Assembly: GCA_937872895.1 (NCBI GenBank)
Contig: CALMUP010000008.1
Span: forward strand, 351,613 to 415,612
Direction of reading: 5' to 3'
DNA from: an uncultured Verrucomicrobiota bacterium
GTDB lineage: Bacteria > Verrucomicrobiota > Kiritimatiellia > CAIVKH01
DNA: 64,000 nucleotides
Below the pieces are notes generated by a model. It was not told the origin of the DNA. It did no database searches and saw nothing but the letters and a program-made list of their open reading frames with translations. How positions within the stretch are numbered: position 1 is the stretch's first letter; each line of letters opens with the position of its first letter. Position numbers and translations under genes: made by a program. Below are positions 9,879 to 18,559 of this stretch, one piece after another.

Positions 9879-12800
9879 ATGAATGAACCCGTACAATCGG
9901 ATCGCGTGGATAAATCGTTTCACTGGCTGAATGCCACCCAGTTTCTCGGCGCGCTGAATGATAATATCTTCAAGTTGCTGGTTACGTTCTTCCTTATCCG
10001 GTCGATTGGACCGGAGCATGCTTCCACACTCAGCGGATTGGGAGGAATCATCTTTGCCCTTCCGTTTATCCTCTTCGTTCCGGCGGCAGGGGTTCTCGCT
10101 GATCGCTTCAGCAAGTCGCGGCTAACCGTGTGGGCGAAGGGAGCTGAAGTTGCCGTGATGGTATCCGGCACCCTCGCATTTTGGTTAGCTCCGCCATGGG
10201 TTGGTTTTGTGATCCTTTTCCTGATGTCCACCCAGAGCGCCTTCTTCAATCCAACCAAATACGGGATCATTCCCGAGTTGGTTCAGCCGCATCACCTTTC
10301 CCGCGCCAACGGATATCTGGTGGCCTTGACCTACCTGTCGATCATCCTGGGAACGGTGGCCGCACCATGGATCACCACGCAGGTGGTTGGAGCCGGGTTG
10401 GAGCAGCGGGATGGCAGCCGATTCGCCTTGGCGGCCTTGGCCTGTGTGATCATCGCCCTGGCTGGTATCAGCACCAGCCTGGGAATCCGTCGCCTGCCAC
10501 CGGTTGGTTCACGCCGCTCACTTGGCTTGAAATTCTGGTCGGACATCCATACCACGTATAAGGCGAACCGCCATGACCGGTTCCTGCTCCTCGCCATTCT
10601 TGCCTCGGCATATTTCTCGCTACTCGGCGCCTTTATTCAGATGAACCTGATTCCGTACGCGATGGAGCATCTGGACTTGAGCGAAACGGAGGGCGGCCTC
10701 ATGTTCCTTTATGCCGCATTCGGTATCGGTTTCGGATCCCTGATGGCCGGGCGTCTGTCCGGGCGCAACATTGAATTCGGCATGATTCCCGCCGGAGCCT
10801 TGCTCATTGCATTCGCTACGTTGCTGCTTTACCTGTTGCCCGCCGGAGTGAACACCACCAAGGTGTTGATCGGCGCGGCCGGACTCGGCGCGGGTCTGTT
10901 CATCATTCCGGTGGAGGCCTTCATCCAGTATCGGGCGCCGCGTGACCAGATCGGGAGCGTGGTAGCCGCCAACGGGTTCCTAAGCTGGGTCGGTGTGTTG
11001 CTGGCCGGGATGCTCGTATTCGGGTTAAGTTTCATTCCCTGGTGGAAACCGTCCTACACCTTCGGCCTGCTCGGTGTCATCACCCTGGTCATGACCGGAG
11101 CATGCCTGCTGGTGCTGCCCGATTTTTTCGTTCGTTTCATCGCCATGCTGCTGGTGCGTTCGGTTTACCGTATCGAACGGATCGGAATCGACAACCTGCC
11201 GCGGGAGGGTGGGGGGCTCCTCGTCGCCAACCACGTATCCCGTTCTGATGCGCTGATCATCCTGGCCAGCCAGCAGCGCCGTATCCGCTTTCTGATGGAG
11301 CGCAGCATTTACCAAGCCCATCCGTTGCGACGGTTGTTTGACCTGATGCGGGTCATCCCGATATCCACGGATGACGGACCCAAGGCGTTGCTCCGCTCGC
11401 TGCACGATGCGCGCAAGGCCATGGACGACGGCTATCTGGTTTGCATCTTCGCCGAAGGTGCCTTGACCCGCAACGGCCAGATGCAGGCATTCCAACCGGG
11501 ATTCGTGCGGATGATGAAGGGTGCCCCGTACCCGATCATCCCGTTACACCTTGGTGGTGTTTGGGGCAGTCGGTTCAGCCATTTCCGCACCATCATCCGC
11601 GGCAGCAAGCCACCCATACGCTGGCGATATCCGGTCACCATGACGGTGGGAGCGGCACTTCCGCCCGACGCCCGGACCTGGCAGGTTTACCGTGCCATCC
11701 AGCAATTGGGCGCACAACATTATGACAACCGCCTTGGCCCTGGCCGCTCGGTCGCCGCCCGGTTTATCGCCAGCGCCCGACGCAACCGCCAGTTACCAGC
11801 CGTAGCCGATACCACCGGCAAATCCCTTACCCACGGGCGACTCCTTATCGCCAGTCTGGCTGCAGCCCGTCTCTTCGGCCGCTCTCTGGCCGGGCAACCG
11901 CGGGTCGGGGTCATCCTGCCCCCCTCCGTTGGCGGTGTTCTGGTCAATCTCAGCCTGATCATGGCCGGCAAGGTTCCGGTCAACTTGAACTTCACGGCAT
12001 CACCTGACGCGTTGCGCTCGGCCATGAAACAGGCCGGTATTGATACGGTAATCACCGCGCGCAAAGTGAAGGACAAGTTGAGCGAAGTGCCATGGCCTTC
12101 GTCGTTGCTTTTTGCCGACGAATTACCATCCATGATCACCGTAAAGGATCGCTTGATCGCCGTGATGTCCGCCTACCTGGCGCCATCGACATGGCTGGCA
12201 CCGAGACTGCCCGAGGGCGGGGATGATCCTCTCACCATTATGTTTTCCTCGGGAACCACCGGCGAGCCCAAGGGCGTCGTGCTCAGCCACCACAACATCC
12301 TGTCCAATATCGAGGCGCTCACGGAAGTATTTCGACCGGACCCGGACCTCCACCTGTGCGCCACCCTGCCGCTGTTCCACTCGTTCGGCTTCACCGCCGG
12401 GATCTGCTTTCCCATGCTCTGCGGCCTGCGTGCCAGTTACCACACGTCGCCCCTGGACGCGGGCCAGGTGGTTGACTTGATTCATCAAGGGCAGTGCAAT
12501 GTGCTGTTCTCGACACCCAGCTTCCTTGGATCCTACATGCGCAAGGCGGATCCGCATCACTTCCAGTCATTGCGGTTCATCCTCGTCGGGGCGGAGAAAC
12601 TTTCCCGTCAGCTTTCCGATGCTTTCCACCAGAAGTTCGGCATACGTCCGCTGGAGGGGTACGGTACGACGGAAATGGCTCCCGTGGTGGCGCTCAATCT
12701 GCCGGAGATTCCCGGAACGCGGCAACTCGGACACAAGGAAGGAAGCATTGGCCGTCCCTTGCCCGGCATCGCAGCCACGGTGGTACATCCGGAGTCCGGC

Positions 12801-13307
12801 GAGGAGCTTCCACCGGAGCAAGCCGGCATGTTGCTGGTCAAGGGTCCGAACAGGATGACCGGCTACCTGAACCGGAAGGATCTCACGGAGAAAGCCTTTC
12901 GTGGCGACTGGTACATTACCGGTGATATCGCGAAAATCGACGAGGACGGCTTCATCTTTATTACCGACCGGTTATTCCGCTTTTCAAAGATCGGAGGCGA
13001 AATGGTACCGCACATCGCCATCGAAGAGGTGGTTGCCGAAGCCCTCCATCTCGCCGAGCTGGCCGTTGCCGTCACCTCTGTACCGGATGAGCGGAAGGGC
13101 GAACGCCTGGCCCTGCTGTACACCCCGGCCATTCCGAACCCTGCCGTTATCAAGCAGGCATTGGACCAATCCAATCTTCCCAACCTGTGGAAACCATCCG
13201 AGTCCATGTTCCTGAAGGTGGATGAACTACCGCTGACCGCCACCGGCAAGGTGGATGTCGCGAAGTTGCGGCAGGTGGCTCGCAGCATGATCGGCCCACC
13301 GACATAA
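9879..13307 (+). CDS. Fused MFS transporter / PlsC acyltransferase / acyl-ACP synthetase (LplT-Aas type)
   Basis: Predicted 1142-residue membrane protein that recycles lysophospholipids. Residues ~1-410 are an MFS module with about 12 helices ('FLGALNDNIFKLLVTFFLI', as in LplT). Residues ~430-620 are a PlsC acyltransferase with the HX4D box 'NHVSRSD' (His452) and 'FAEGALTRNG'. Residues ~680-1140 are an adenylate-forming domain with 'FSSGTTGEPKGVVLSHHN' near 790, 'GYGTTEMAPVV', 'YITGDIAKIDEDGFIFITDR' and 'LPLTATGKVD'. E. coli encodes LplT separately from the Aas fusion; here all three are one chain. The presumed role is to flip lyso-PE inward, activate a fatty acid and re-acylate. Domain calls are firm; the substrate is inferred. 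Confidence 0.93.
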   Translation: MNEPVQSDRVDKSFHWLNATQFLGALNDNIFKLLVTFFLIRSIGPEHASTLSGLGGIIFALPFILFVPAAGVLADRFSKSRLTVWAKGAEVAVMVSGTLAFWLAPPWVGFVILFLMSTQSAFFNPTKYGIIPELVQPHHLSRANGYLVALTYLSIILGTVAAPWITTQVVGAGLEQRDGSRFALAALACVIIALAGISTSLGIRRLPPVGSRRSLGLKFWSDIHTTYKANRHDRFLLLAILASAYFSLLGAFIQMNLIPYAMEHLDLSETEGGLMFLYAAFGIGFGSLMAGRLSGRNIEFGMIPAGALLIAFATLLLYLLPAGVNTTKVLIGAAGLGAGLFIIPVEAFIQYRAPRDQIGSVVAANGFLSWVGVLLAGMLVFGLSFIPWWKPSYTFGLLGVITLVMTGACLLVLPDFFVRFIAMLLVRSVYRIERIGIDNLPREGGGLLVANHVSRSDALIILASQQRRIRFLMERSIYQAHPLRRLFDLMRVIPISTDDGPKALLRSLHDARKAMDDGYLVCIFAEGALTRNGQMQAFQPGFVRMMKGAPYPIIPLHLGGVWGSRFSHFRTIIRGSKPPIRWRYPVTMTVGAALPPDARTWQVYRAIQQLGAQHYDNRLGPGRSVAARFIASARRNRQLPAVADTTGKSLTHGRLLIASLAAARLFGRSLAGQPRVGVILPPSVGGVLVNLSLIMAGKVPVNLNFTASPDALRSAMKQAGIDTVITARKVKDKLSEVPWPSSLLFADELPSMITVKDRLIAVMSAYLAPSTWLAPRLPEGGDDPLTIMFSSGTTGEPKGVVLSHHNILSNIEALTEVFRPDPDLHLCATLPLFHSFGFTAGICFPMLCGLRASYHTSPLDAGQVVDLIHQGQCNVLFSTPSFLGSYMRKADPHHFQSLRFILVGAEKLSRQLSDAFHQKFGIRPLEGYGTTEMAPVVALNLPEIPGTRQLGHKEGSIGRPLPGIAATVVHPESGEELPPEQAGMLLVKGPNRMTGYLNRKDLTEKAFRGDWYITGDIAKIDEDGFIFITDRLFRFSKIGGEMVPHIAIEEVVAEALHLAELAVAVTSVPDERKGERLALLYTPAIPNPAVIKQALDQSNLPNLWKPSESMFLKVDELPLTATGKVDVAKLRQVARSMIGPPT

Positions 13308-13311
13308 GAAA

Positions 13312-13339
13312 ACGCGAGGCCGCCGAAGCGACCTCGCGT
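13312..13339. terminator. Hairpin between convergent genes, probable bidirectional terminator
   Basis: ACGCGAGG (13312-13319) pairs perfectly with CCTCGCGT (13332-13339) across a 12-base loop. A second small stem, GGCTGC/GCAGCC, follows at 13345-13360. It lies between the stops of two convergent genes. A long U-tract is missing (only GTTT follows on the plus strand; TTTTC on the minus strand), so efficiency is uncertain. Confidence 0.5.
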
Positions 13340-13378
13340 CGTTTGGCTGCGTTGGCAGCCTGCGGACAACAGGGAAGA

Positions 13379-14032
13379 TTATTCGCTGAAACGGTAACCC
13401 ACTCCGCGAACTGTCTCGACATGCTCGCCGGCCGCACCGAGTTTCTTGCGCAATCCGGTGACCTGGACATCGACCGCACGTTCAGTGCAGTTGTAATCGT
13501 TGCCGTGCACGGCATGGATAATCTGATCGCGCGAGAAGACCCATCCGGGCTTGGCCGCCAAGGTCTGCAGGATGCGGAATTCACTGAAGGTCAACACGAC
13601 CAACTTGCCGTTTACACGAACTTCGTGACGCCCGGGAATGATCTCGATGTTCTTCACGCGGATCGTGGGTTGGTCATGACCGACCGACGCATCAACGTTT
13701 TCGAACCGGCTCGTGGACTCAACCGGCTTGCGCGAAGCGCTGGCCGAAGCTCCGGCCGTACGGTCCGTCTTCTTGAAGATGAAAACCGGTGAGGGCATCA
13801 TGCCTTGGTCATCCTGCAACAGCTGGCACACGGCCGCCGCCTTGTGCGCCGGGATCACCATTCCCATCACAAAACATTCAATGTCCCCGCTGTCCGACAG
13901 GTTACGCATCAGAAATGCATCCTGGGTGGCCGCCACATGGTAAACGCCCTCGGCCGGAAGGGATTCACTTCCCGCCGCCCGGGATGCGGTAAGGGCATTC
14001 AACTCGCGAACTTTTTCTTTGGTCATGATCAT
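13379..14032 (-). CDS. OmpR/PhoB-type DNA-binding regulator with degenerate receiver
   Basis: Transcription factor of 217 residues. Residues ~123-217 form a clear winged-helix OmpR domain: 'LVVLTFSEFRILQTLAAKPGWVFSRDQIIHAV' and 'CTERAVDVQVTGLRKKLGAAGEHVETVRGVGYRF'. Residues ~30-90 ('DAFLMRNLSDSGDIECFVMGMVIPAHKAAAVCQLL') look like the middle of a receiver domain, but the position of the phosphoacceptor Asp is occupied by Met-Gly-Met (56-58), and the N-terminal acidic pair is absent. A linker rich in Ala/Ser joins the halves. It therefore probably acts without Asp phosphorylation. AAGGAT lies 7-8 bases before ATG 14032. Target genes are unknown; an inverted repeat upstream could be its own site. 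Confidence 0.88.
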   Translation of the reverse strand: MIMTKEKVRELNALTASRAAGSESLPAEGVYHVAATQDAFLMRNLSDSGDIECFVMGMVIPAHKAAAVCQLLQDDQGMMPSPVFIFKKTDRTAGASASASRKPVESTSRFENVDASVGHDQPTIRVKNIEIIPGRHEVRVNGKLVVLTFSEFRILQTLAAKPGWVFSRDQIIHAVHGNDYNCTERAVDVQVTGLRKKLGAAGEHVETVRGVGYRFSE

Positions 14033-14136
14033 GGTATTTATCCTTTGTTGTTAAAACGTTGGATAAGCATACGCCATGCCAAGACCAAATCTGCCTGTGT
14101 TCAAGCTGCATTAACCGCGAAAAGCCAAGCTGTTAC

Positions 14137-14170
14137 GTTACAGTTTATCAGGTAGTCGTAAAATGTAACG
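14137..14170. promoter_or_regulatory. Inverted repeat upstream of the OmpR-type regulator gene
   Basis: CGTTACA at 14137-14143 is mirrored by TGTAACG at 14164-14170, about 105-140 bases upstream of the regulator start. The left arm overlaps a tandem GTTACGTTAC. The arms are 20 bases apart (about 27 bases centre to centre), so this may be two binding half-sites or an unrelated hairpin. Confidence 0.3.
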
Positions 14171-14228
14171 AATGGCATCGATACCGACAATTATGTAATA
14201 TAGAGGCCTGATGAATACAGGATTGTTG

Positions 14229-14891
14229 CTATTGAAGGCGATAGAATCCATTAGCCTGATCAATCAGTTCGCCCAGCGTTGCGGGAGCACCAGGTTGCTT
14301 CATGCCAGCCATGAAGATTTCGACCACGTATGCGGCATCGCTCATGCCACGATGGAATCCATCTCCGGAAATGCCGAGATACTCGGAGAGGGCGGTCAAA
14401 TTGTGGGCGGGAGCATCGGGAAACCAGGCGCGGAACAGGGGCAGGGTATCAACGACGATTAGATCCGGCAGCGACTGGCCGTTTCGTTTGATTTCGGCGG
14501 CGAAGAAGTTCACGTCGAAGCGGGCATTATGGGCCAGCAGCACGGCATCGCCAACAAAGGATATGATTTCCGGATACACCGTACGGAATATCCGCTCGCG
14601 TTTCACCATGTCATGGGTAATGCCATGGACTTTTCTAGCTCCGGCCTGGATGCGGCGGCGTGGATTGATCAGCCAGTTCCTGGAGTCCTGCACTCCCTTC
14701 AGATCGAACCGGATGGCACCATACTCCAGAATTCGCTCGGTCGCCGGGTTCAGTCCGGTTGTCTCGGTATCAAAGGATACAAAGGTGACGTCGGCCATGG
14801 CGAGATCGCGTGGTATGTCGCGGGTGGCCACCACATCCTGCTGCGCCAACACCCCGGCAAAGATTACAAACAACCATTTTGTTAGCTTCAT
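14229..14891 (-). CDS. DnaQ-like DEDDh 3'-5' exonuclease with hydrophobic N-terminus
   Basis: RNase T/DnaQ-superfamily exonuclease, 220 residues from ATG 14891. All three Exo motifs are intact: 'SFDTETTGLNP' (Exo I), 'LLAHNARFDVNFF' (Exo II) and 'GFHRGMSDAAYV' (Exo III, DEDDh type). The first ~22 residues (MKLTKWLFVIFAGVLAQQDVVA) look like a signal peptide or membrane anchor, which is unusual for this family. Initiation at ATG 14798 (MADVTF) would give a normal 189-residue cytosolic protein. Neither start has a Shine-Dalgarno sequence. The promoter at 14901-14927 would start transcription only a few bases before 14891. The start, and hence the location, is unresolved; the exonuclease call is firm. 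Confidence 0.9.
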   Translation of the reverse strand: MKLTKWLFVIFAGVLAQQDVVATRDIPRDLAMADVTFVSFDTETTGLNPATERILEYGAIRFDLKGVQDSRNWLINPRRRIQAGARKVHGITHDMVKRERIFRTVYPEIISFVGDAVLLAHNARFDVNFFAAEIKRNGQSLPDLIVVDTLPLFRAWFPDAPAHNLTALSEYLGISGDGFHRGMSDAAYVVEIFMAGMKQPGAPATLGELIDQANGFYRLQ

Positions 14892-14900
14892 GCTAGCAAA

Positions 14901-14927
14901 AGATTAGCGTTTTGGCTGGTTTGTCAA
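14901..14927 (-). promoter_or_regulatory. Predicted promoter of the DnaQ-like gene
   Basis: On the minus strand a perfect TTGACA (14927-14922) is followed, after a short 15-base spacer, by TAATCT (14906-14901). Transcription would begin near 14894, leaving about 3 bases before ATG 14891, or a 96-base leader before ATG 14798. Confidence 0.5.
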
Positions 14928-14971
14928 ACCGAAACGACATACGCACCCAAGCGTAGCATGTTCCCGCCGTG

Positions 14972-15181
14972 TTACTTGGATACAGAACAACTTCCGGGAA
15001 CACCGAGCTTTTGCAGGATGATTTCCGCCGGGCAGAAGCCGGTCAGGGCTGATTGGATCAGGTTGACCCCGACGAAGACCTCGAGCCAGAGCCAGGCCCG
15101 GGTGCCGGTGTAATGTGCAAGACCGATGCTGGCGAGGACAAGGGTTCCAGCGAGGATACGAATAGCTTTTTCCGTGTTCAT
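14972..15181 (-). CDS. DUF2892 (YgaP transmembrane-domain-like) small membrane protein
   Basis: Membrane protein of 69 residues with two hydrophobic segments; 'IRILAGTLVLASIGLAHYTG' and 'WLWLEVFVGVNLIQSALTGFCPAEIILQKLG' are typical of DUF2892, the membrane domain of the rhodanese YgaP. AAGGA lies about 9 bases before ATG 15181. It is the last gene of the ArsR-controlled efflux operon, 12 bases after the DUF6132 gene. The conserved 'GFCPAE' cysteine and the C-terminal 'GSCSVSK' cysteine suggest a thiol or sulfur-related role, but this is only inference. Confidence 0.85.
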   Translation of the reverse strand: MNTEKAIRILAGTLVLASIGLAHYTGTRAWLWLEVFVGVNLIQSALTGFCPAEIILQKLGVPGSCSVSK

Positions 15182-15193
15182 GGTGGGTTTTCC

Positions 15194-15358
15194 TTAGGGG
15201 TTTCGGGTGATGAACAAACCAAGCAGGGCATACAAGGCAACCGCGATATAGGGATTTCCGGTCAATGGACATGCGCCGGTGCGACATCCGATAAAGCGAT
15301 AAACAAGGTATCCAATAACCGCTCCCGCCAGTCCGCCGATCACCATTCGCATATTCAT
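15194..15358 (-). CDS. DUF6132-like small membrane protein
   Basis: Membrane protein of 54 residues encoded between the pump and DUF2892. It has one N-terminal glycine-rich helix ('VIGGLAGAVIGYLVYRFIG'), a 'CRTGACPLTGNPY' loop with two cysteines, and a second helix ('IAVALYALLGLFIT'). The C-x-x-G-x-C-P-x-T-x-N-P pattern matches what I recall of the uncharacterised DUF6132 family. ATG 15358 overlaps the stop of the RND gene (ATGA). Function unknown; the cysteine loop echoes the cysteine in its neighbour DUF2892. Confidence 0.8.
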   Translation of the reverse strand: MNMRMVIGGLAGAVIGYLVYRFIGCRTGACPLTGNPYIAVALYALLGLFITRNP

Positions 15359-18300
15359 CCTGCACGCTCCTTCTCTCCGTACAACATGACATAGGCAACC
15401 GGAACCACCACCAGTGTGAACGCGGTTGATACAAACAGACCGAACATGATGGACCAGGCGAGGCCGCTGAAGATCGGATCAAGGGTGATTGGCCAGGCAC
15501 CCAGCATGGTGGTGCCGGCTGTGAGGACGATCGGCCGCAAGCGGACGGCACCGGCATTGATTACGGCTTCACGCAGTGGCCTCCCGGCTTGGAGATTGGT
15601 GCGGATGAAGTCGATCAGGATGATACCGTTACGGACCACGATACCGGCGAGGGCGATCATCCCGATCATCGCCGTGGCGGTGAAGAATACGGGATTCTCA
15701 AAACCACCGACTGGACGATTGACCACCAGGTTCAGCAGCCAGAAACCGGGCATGATGCCGATCATGGTCAACGGGATCGACAGCATGATGATGCCCGGCA
15801 ATGCGTACGAACGCGTCTCGTAAACGAGCAGCACATAGATGGCCAGCAGGGCAGCGGCAAAGGCAAGGCCGAGGTCCCTGAACACATCGATGGTGATTTT
15901 CCATTCACCTTCCCCCGACCAGTCGAGTGTAATGCCGGAGGGCAAGGGATGTTCCTCGAAGTGTCGATCCAGTGAAAACACCGCATAGGCGGGCCCACGA
16001 CCAGCCATCTCTGCCGTCACGTAAACGACCCGCTTCAGGTTCTTGTGAAAGATCGTGGCATCCACGATGCCTGGCTCGAAGACGCCCAGCTCGCCCAGCT
16101 GGACCAGGTTGCCTGAGCGATTTTTCACGCCCAGGGTCTTCAGGTACTCGATATCCGAACGGAGTTCCCGCGGGAGCTGCACGAGGATCGGCAATTCGTT
16201 TTGCTCGCGCTCCTGGTGCACCGCACCGGCCATGGCGCCGCCGAGCGCCAAGCCGAGGGTATGCGTCACATCATGGACCGAAACGCCGTTCAAGGCGGCC
16301 TTGTCCCGATCGACGCGGAAAAACAGCTTCGGCTGCGCGGACTCGGTGATGACGTCCGCCTCGACCACCGCATCCTCCAACTCCATGCGCGCCGCGACGG
16401 CATGGGCGGCCTGAACAAGTTCGTCGTAGCGATGGTGCGGCTCACCGTAGACTTCGGCGACCACCGAGGCCAGCACCGGGGGCCCTGGCGGTGTTTCAAC
16501 CAGACGGATCAGCGCACCATGTCGTGCCGCGATCGCCTCGATGTCGTTGCGAATCCGTAGCACCATCGAATGACTGTCCATCGCACGACGCTCCCTGGGC
16601 AGCAGGTTAACGCGTATTTCACCGAGGTGCGGACCCTGTCGCAGGTAGTAGTGGCGCACCATGCCATTGAAATCCATCGGCGAGGCCAGGCCGGCATAGG
16701 AGGTGAAGTCGGTGACTTCCGGCTGGGTGCGCAGGAAATCCTCCAGATCCCGGAGCACCGCATCGGTGGCGGCCAACGCCGAGGCTTCCGGCAAGTCCAC
16801 CACCAACTGGAATTCATTCTTGTTGTCGAACGGCAACATTTTCAGCGGGACGCCGAGCAGGGCGAGCAGCACCGAGCCGGCAAACAGAATGCCAACGACC
16901 AGCATCAGCAAGATCGATACACGCCGCGAATCCAGGAACGGACGCATTATACGTCCATACCAGGCATGCACCCGGCCAGGCCGCTCATCATCGGCATGCT
17001 CAGCGGCCGCGAGGTCCTCGTGGGGAAGCCTGGCCAGCATTCGCGACGAGATCCACGGCGTGATCGTGAAGGAAACGAGCAGGGAACTGATCATGGCCAG
17101 AGGAACATTCAAGGCCATCGGGCGCATGTAGGGACCCATCATGCCGGTGATGAAGAACATCGGCAGGAATGCCACGATAACGGAAAGGGTGGCCAGGACG
17201 ATGGGGGGCATCACCTCGTTCATGGCATCGGATATGGCATCGAGCGTGCGCTTCCTGGATCCCGTCAGGTGACGGTAGATGTTCTCGACCGCGACAATCG
17301 GATCATCGACCAACAGGCCGAGGGCGAGGATCAGCGCAAACAGCGTCACCCGGTTGATGGTGTAGCCGGCCAGCATATTGACAAACAGGGTAAGGGCGTA
17401 GGTGATCGGCACCGCCAAGGCCACGATCAAACCGACCCGCCAGTTCATGACCAGCGTGATCAATACGATCACCGTGATGATCGCCTCGAACAATCCCTTC
17501 ATCAGGTCATTGACCTTGGCGTCGGCCGTCTGTCCGTAATCGCGGGTGATCAGGACCTCGACCTCGTCAGGCAGCACATTGCCACGCAGGGCTTCGAGTC
17601 GCTGGCGGACGTCGCCGGTAACCCGGACGGCATTGCTGCCCTTCTTCTTGGCCACGGCAATGGTGATGGCCGGACGCGATTCCATGTCCCGTCCCGAACC
17701 GGGACCAAACCCGAGCCGGGTGATGGTGGCGAGTTCAGCCGGCCCGTCCATCACCTCGGCCACATCGCGCACATAGACCGGCCGGTCGGCATAGACGCCG
17801 ACCATGACCTCGCCGACCTCCCGTGCATCCGCCAGAAAGGGACCCGCCTCCACCCTGACAACCCGGTTGTCGCGCTCAAGCTGACCGGCGGGAAGCTGAA
17901 CATTCGCGGCGTTCAAACCGGCCATGACATCCATCGGGGATAGACCATGCGCGGCGAGACGATCGCGATCCAGTCGAACGTGAACGATCCGGCGTTCACC
18001 GCCGTGGATGGTGACGGCGGCGGCATTCGGGATATCCTGAAGGTAGGTGACGATTTCCTCGGCTACCCGGTAAAGCGCATGGGTATCAAGATGCTCGCTG
18101 TGCAGGGCCGCTGTGATCACGGGAACATCGTCGATTTCCACCGGCTTGACCACCCAGCCGGTAATGCCCGGCGTGGTCTTGTCGATATTCTGGAAGATCT
18201 TGTTGTAGAGCTTGATCAGGCTTTCCTCCCGGCTCTGGCCGACGAAGAAGCGTACTGTCACCACCGCCTGGCCGGGACGGGACATCGAATAGACATATTC

Positions 18301-18555
18301 CACGCCATCGATTTCGAACAACATCCGTTCGAGGCGCGATGAAACCAGCCGCTCCATTTCCCCGGCGGAAAGTCCGGGCGCGGAGATCAGGACATCGGCG
18401 ACCGGAACCACGATCTGTGGCTCCTCTTCGCGCGGCGTGAGCAACAATGCGGCCGCTCCGGCGGCGAGGCTCACGATGATAAGCAGGATGGTGAGATTGC
18501 CGCGCAGGAATGCATCAATCAGTCCGCTCATCCAGGAGGTCTTTGCCGTGTTCAT
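15355..18555 (-). CDS. RND efflux pump, inner-membrane permease (HAE1-like)
   Basis: Proton-driven RND transporter of 1066 residues, the inner-membrane part of a tripartite exporter. Typical RND layout: helix 1 ('GNLTILLIIVSLAAGAAALLL'), two large periplasmic loops, and helix 4 with the proton-relay pair in 'LALGLLVDDPIVAVENIYRHL' (Asp-Asp as in AcrB Asp407/408). 'LALAVPITYALTLFVNML' and the C-terminal 'GAVRLRPIVLTAGTTMLGAWPI' are also characteristic. Sequence features resemble hydrophobe/amphiphile pumps rather than CzcA metal pumps. The stop overlaps the DUF6132 gene, and the adaptor gene ends 4 bases upstream. Substrate unknown. Confidence 0.94.
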   Translation of the reverse strand: MNTAKTSWMSGLIDAFLRGNLTILLIIVSLAAGAAALLLTPREEEPQIVVPVADVLISAPGLSAGEMERLVSSRLERMLFEIDGVEYVYSMSRPGQAVVTVRFFVGQSREESLIKLYNKIFQNIDKTTPGITGWVVKPVEIDDVPVITAALHSEHLDTHALYRVAEEIVTYLQDIPNAAAVTIHGGERRIVHVRLDRDRLAAHGLSPMDVMAGLNAANVQLPAGQLERDNRVVRVEAGPFLADAREVGEVMVGVYADRPVYVRDVAEVMDGPAELATITRLGFGPGSGRDMESRPAITIAVAKKKGSNAVRVTGDVRQRLEALRGNVLPDEVEVLITRDYGQTADAKVNDLMKGLFEAIITVIVLITLVMNWRVGLIVALAVPITYALTLFVNMLAGYTINRVTLFALILALGLLVDDPIVAVENIYRHLTGSRKRTLDAISDAMNEVMPPIVLATLSVIVAFLPMFFITGMMGPYMRPMALNVPLAMISSLLVSFTITPWISSRMLARLPHEDLAAAEHADDERPGRVHAWYGRIMRPFLDSRRVSILLMLVVGILFAGSVLLALLGVPLKMLPFDNKNEFQLVVDLPEASALAATDAVLRDLEDFLRTQPEVTDFTSYAGLASPMDFNGMVRHYYLRQGPHLGEIRVNLLPRERRAMDSHSMVLRIRNDIEAIAARHGALIRLVETPPGPPVLASVVAEVYGEPHHRYDELVQAAHAVAARMELEDAVVEADVITESAQPKLFFRVDRDKAALNGVSVHDVTHTLGLALGGAMAGAVHQEREQNELPILVQLPRELRSDIEYLKTLGVKNRSGNLVQLGELGVFEPGIVDATIFHKNLKRVVYVTAEMAGRGPAYAVFSLDRHFEEHPLPSGITLDWSGEGEWKITIDVFRDLGLAFAAALLAIYVLLVYETRSYALPGIIMLSIPLTMIGIMPGFWLLNLVVNRPVGGFENPVFFTATAMIGMIALAGIVVRNGIILIDFIRTNLQAGRPLREAVINAGAVRLRPIVLTAGTTMLGAWPITLDPIFSGLAWSIMFGLFVSTAFTLVVVPVAYVMLYGEKERAG

Positions 18556-18559
18556 GGTT

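Noticed and set aside
8844-14032. Histidine kinase and OmpR-type regulator as a two-component pair
   Set aside because: They are separated by the lipid-enzyme gene on the opposite strand and the regulator lacks a phosphoacceptor Asp.
14904-15557. 217-codon minus-strand frame overlapping the DUF2892 and DUF6132 genes
   Set aside because: It is Arg/Ser/Pro/His-rich with no motif; the two small membrane proteins in other frames have Shine-Dalgarno or ATGA coupling and family patterns.
15355-18555. Heavy-metal (CzcA-type) identity for the RND pump
   Set aside because: The ArsR neighbour suggested it, but the helix-4 motif and overall sequence look like the HAE1/hydrophobe branch, and no His-rich metal sites were seen; a family tree would decide.
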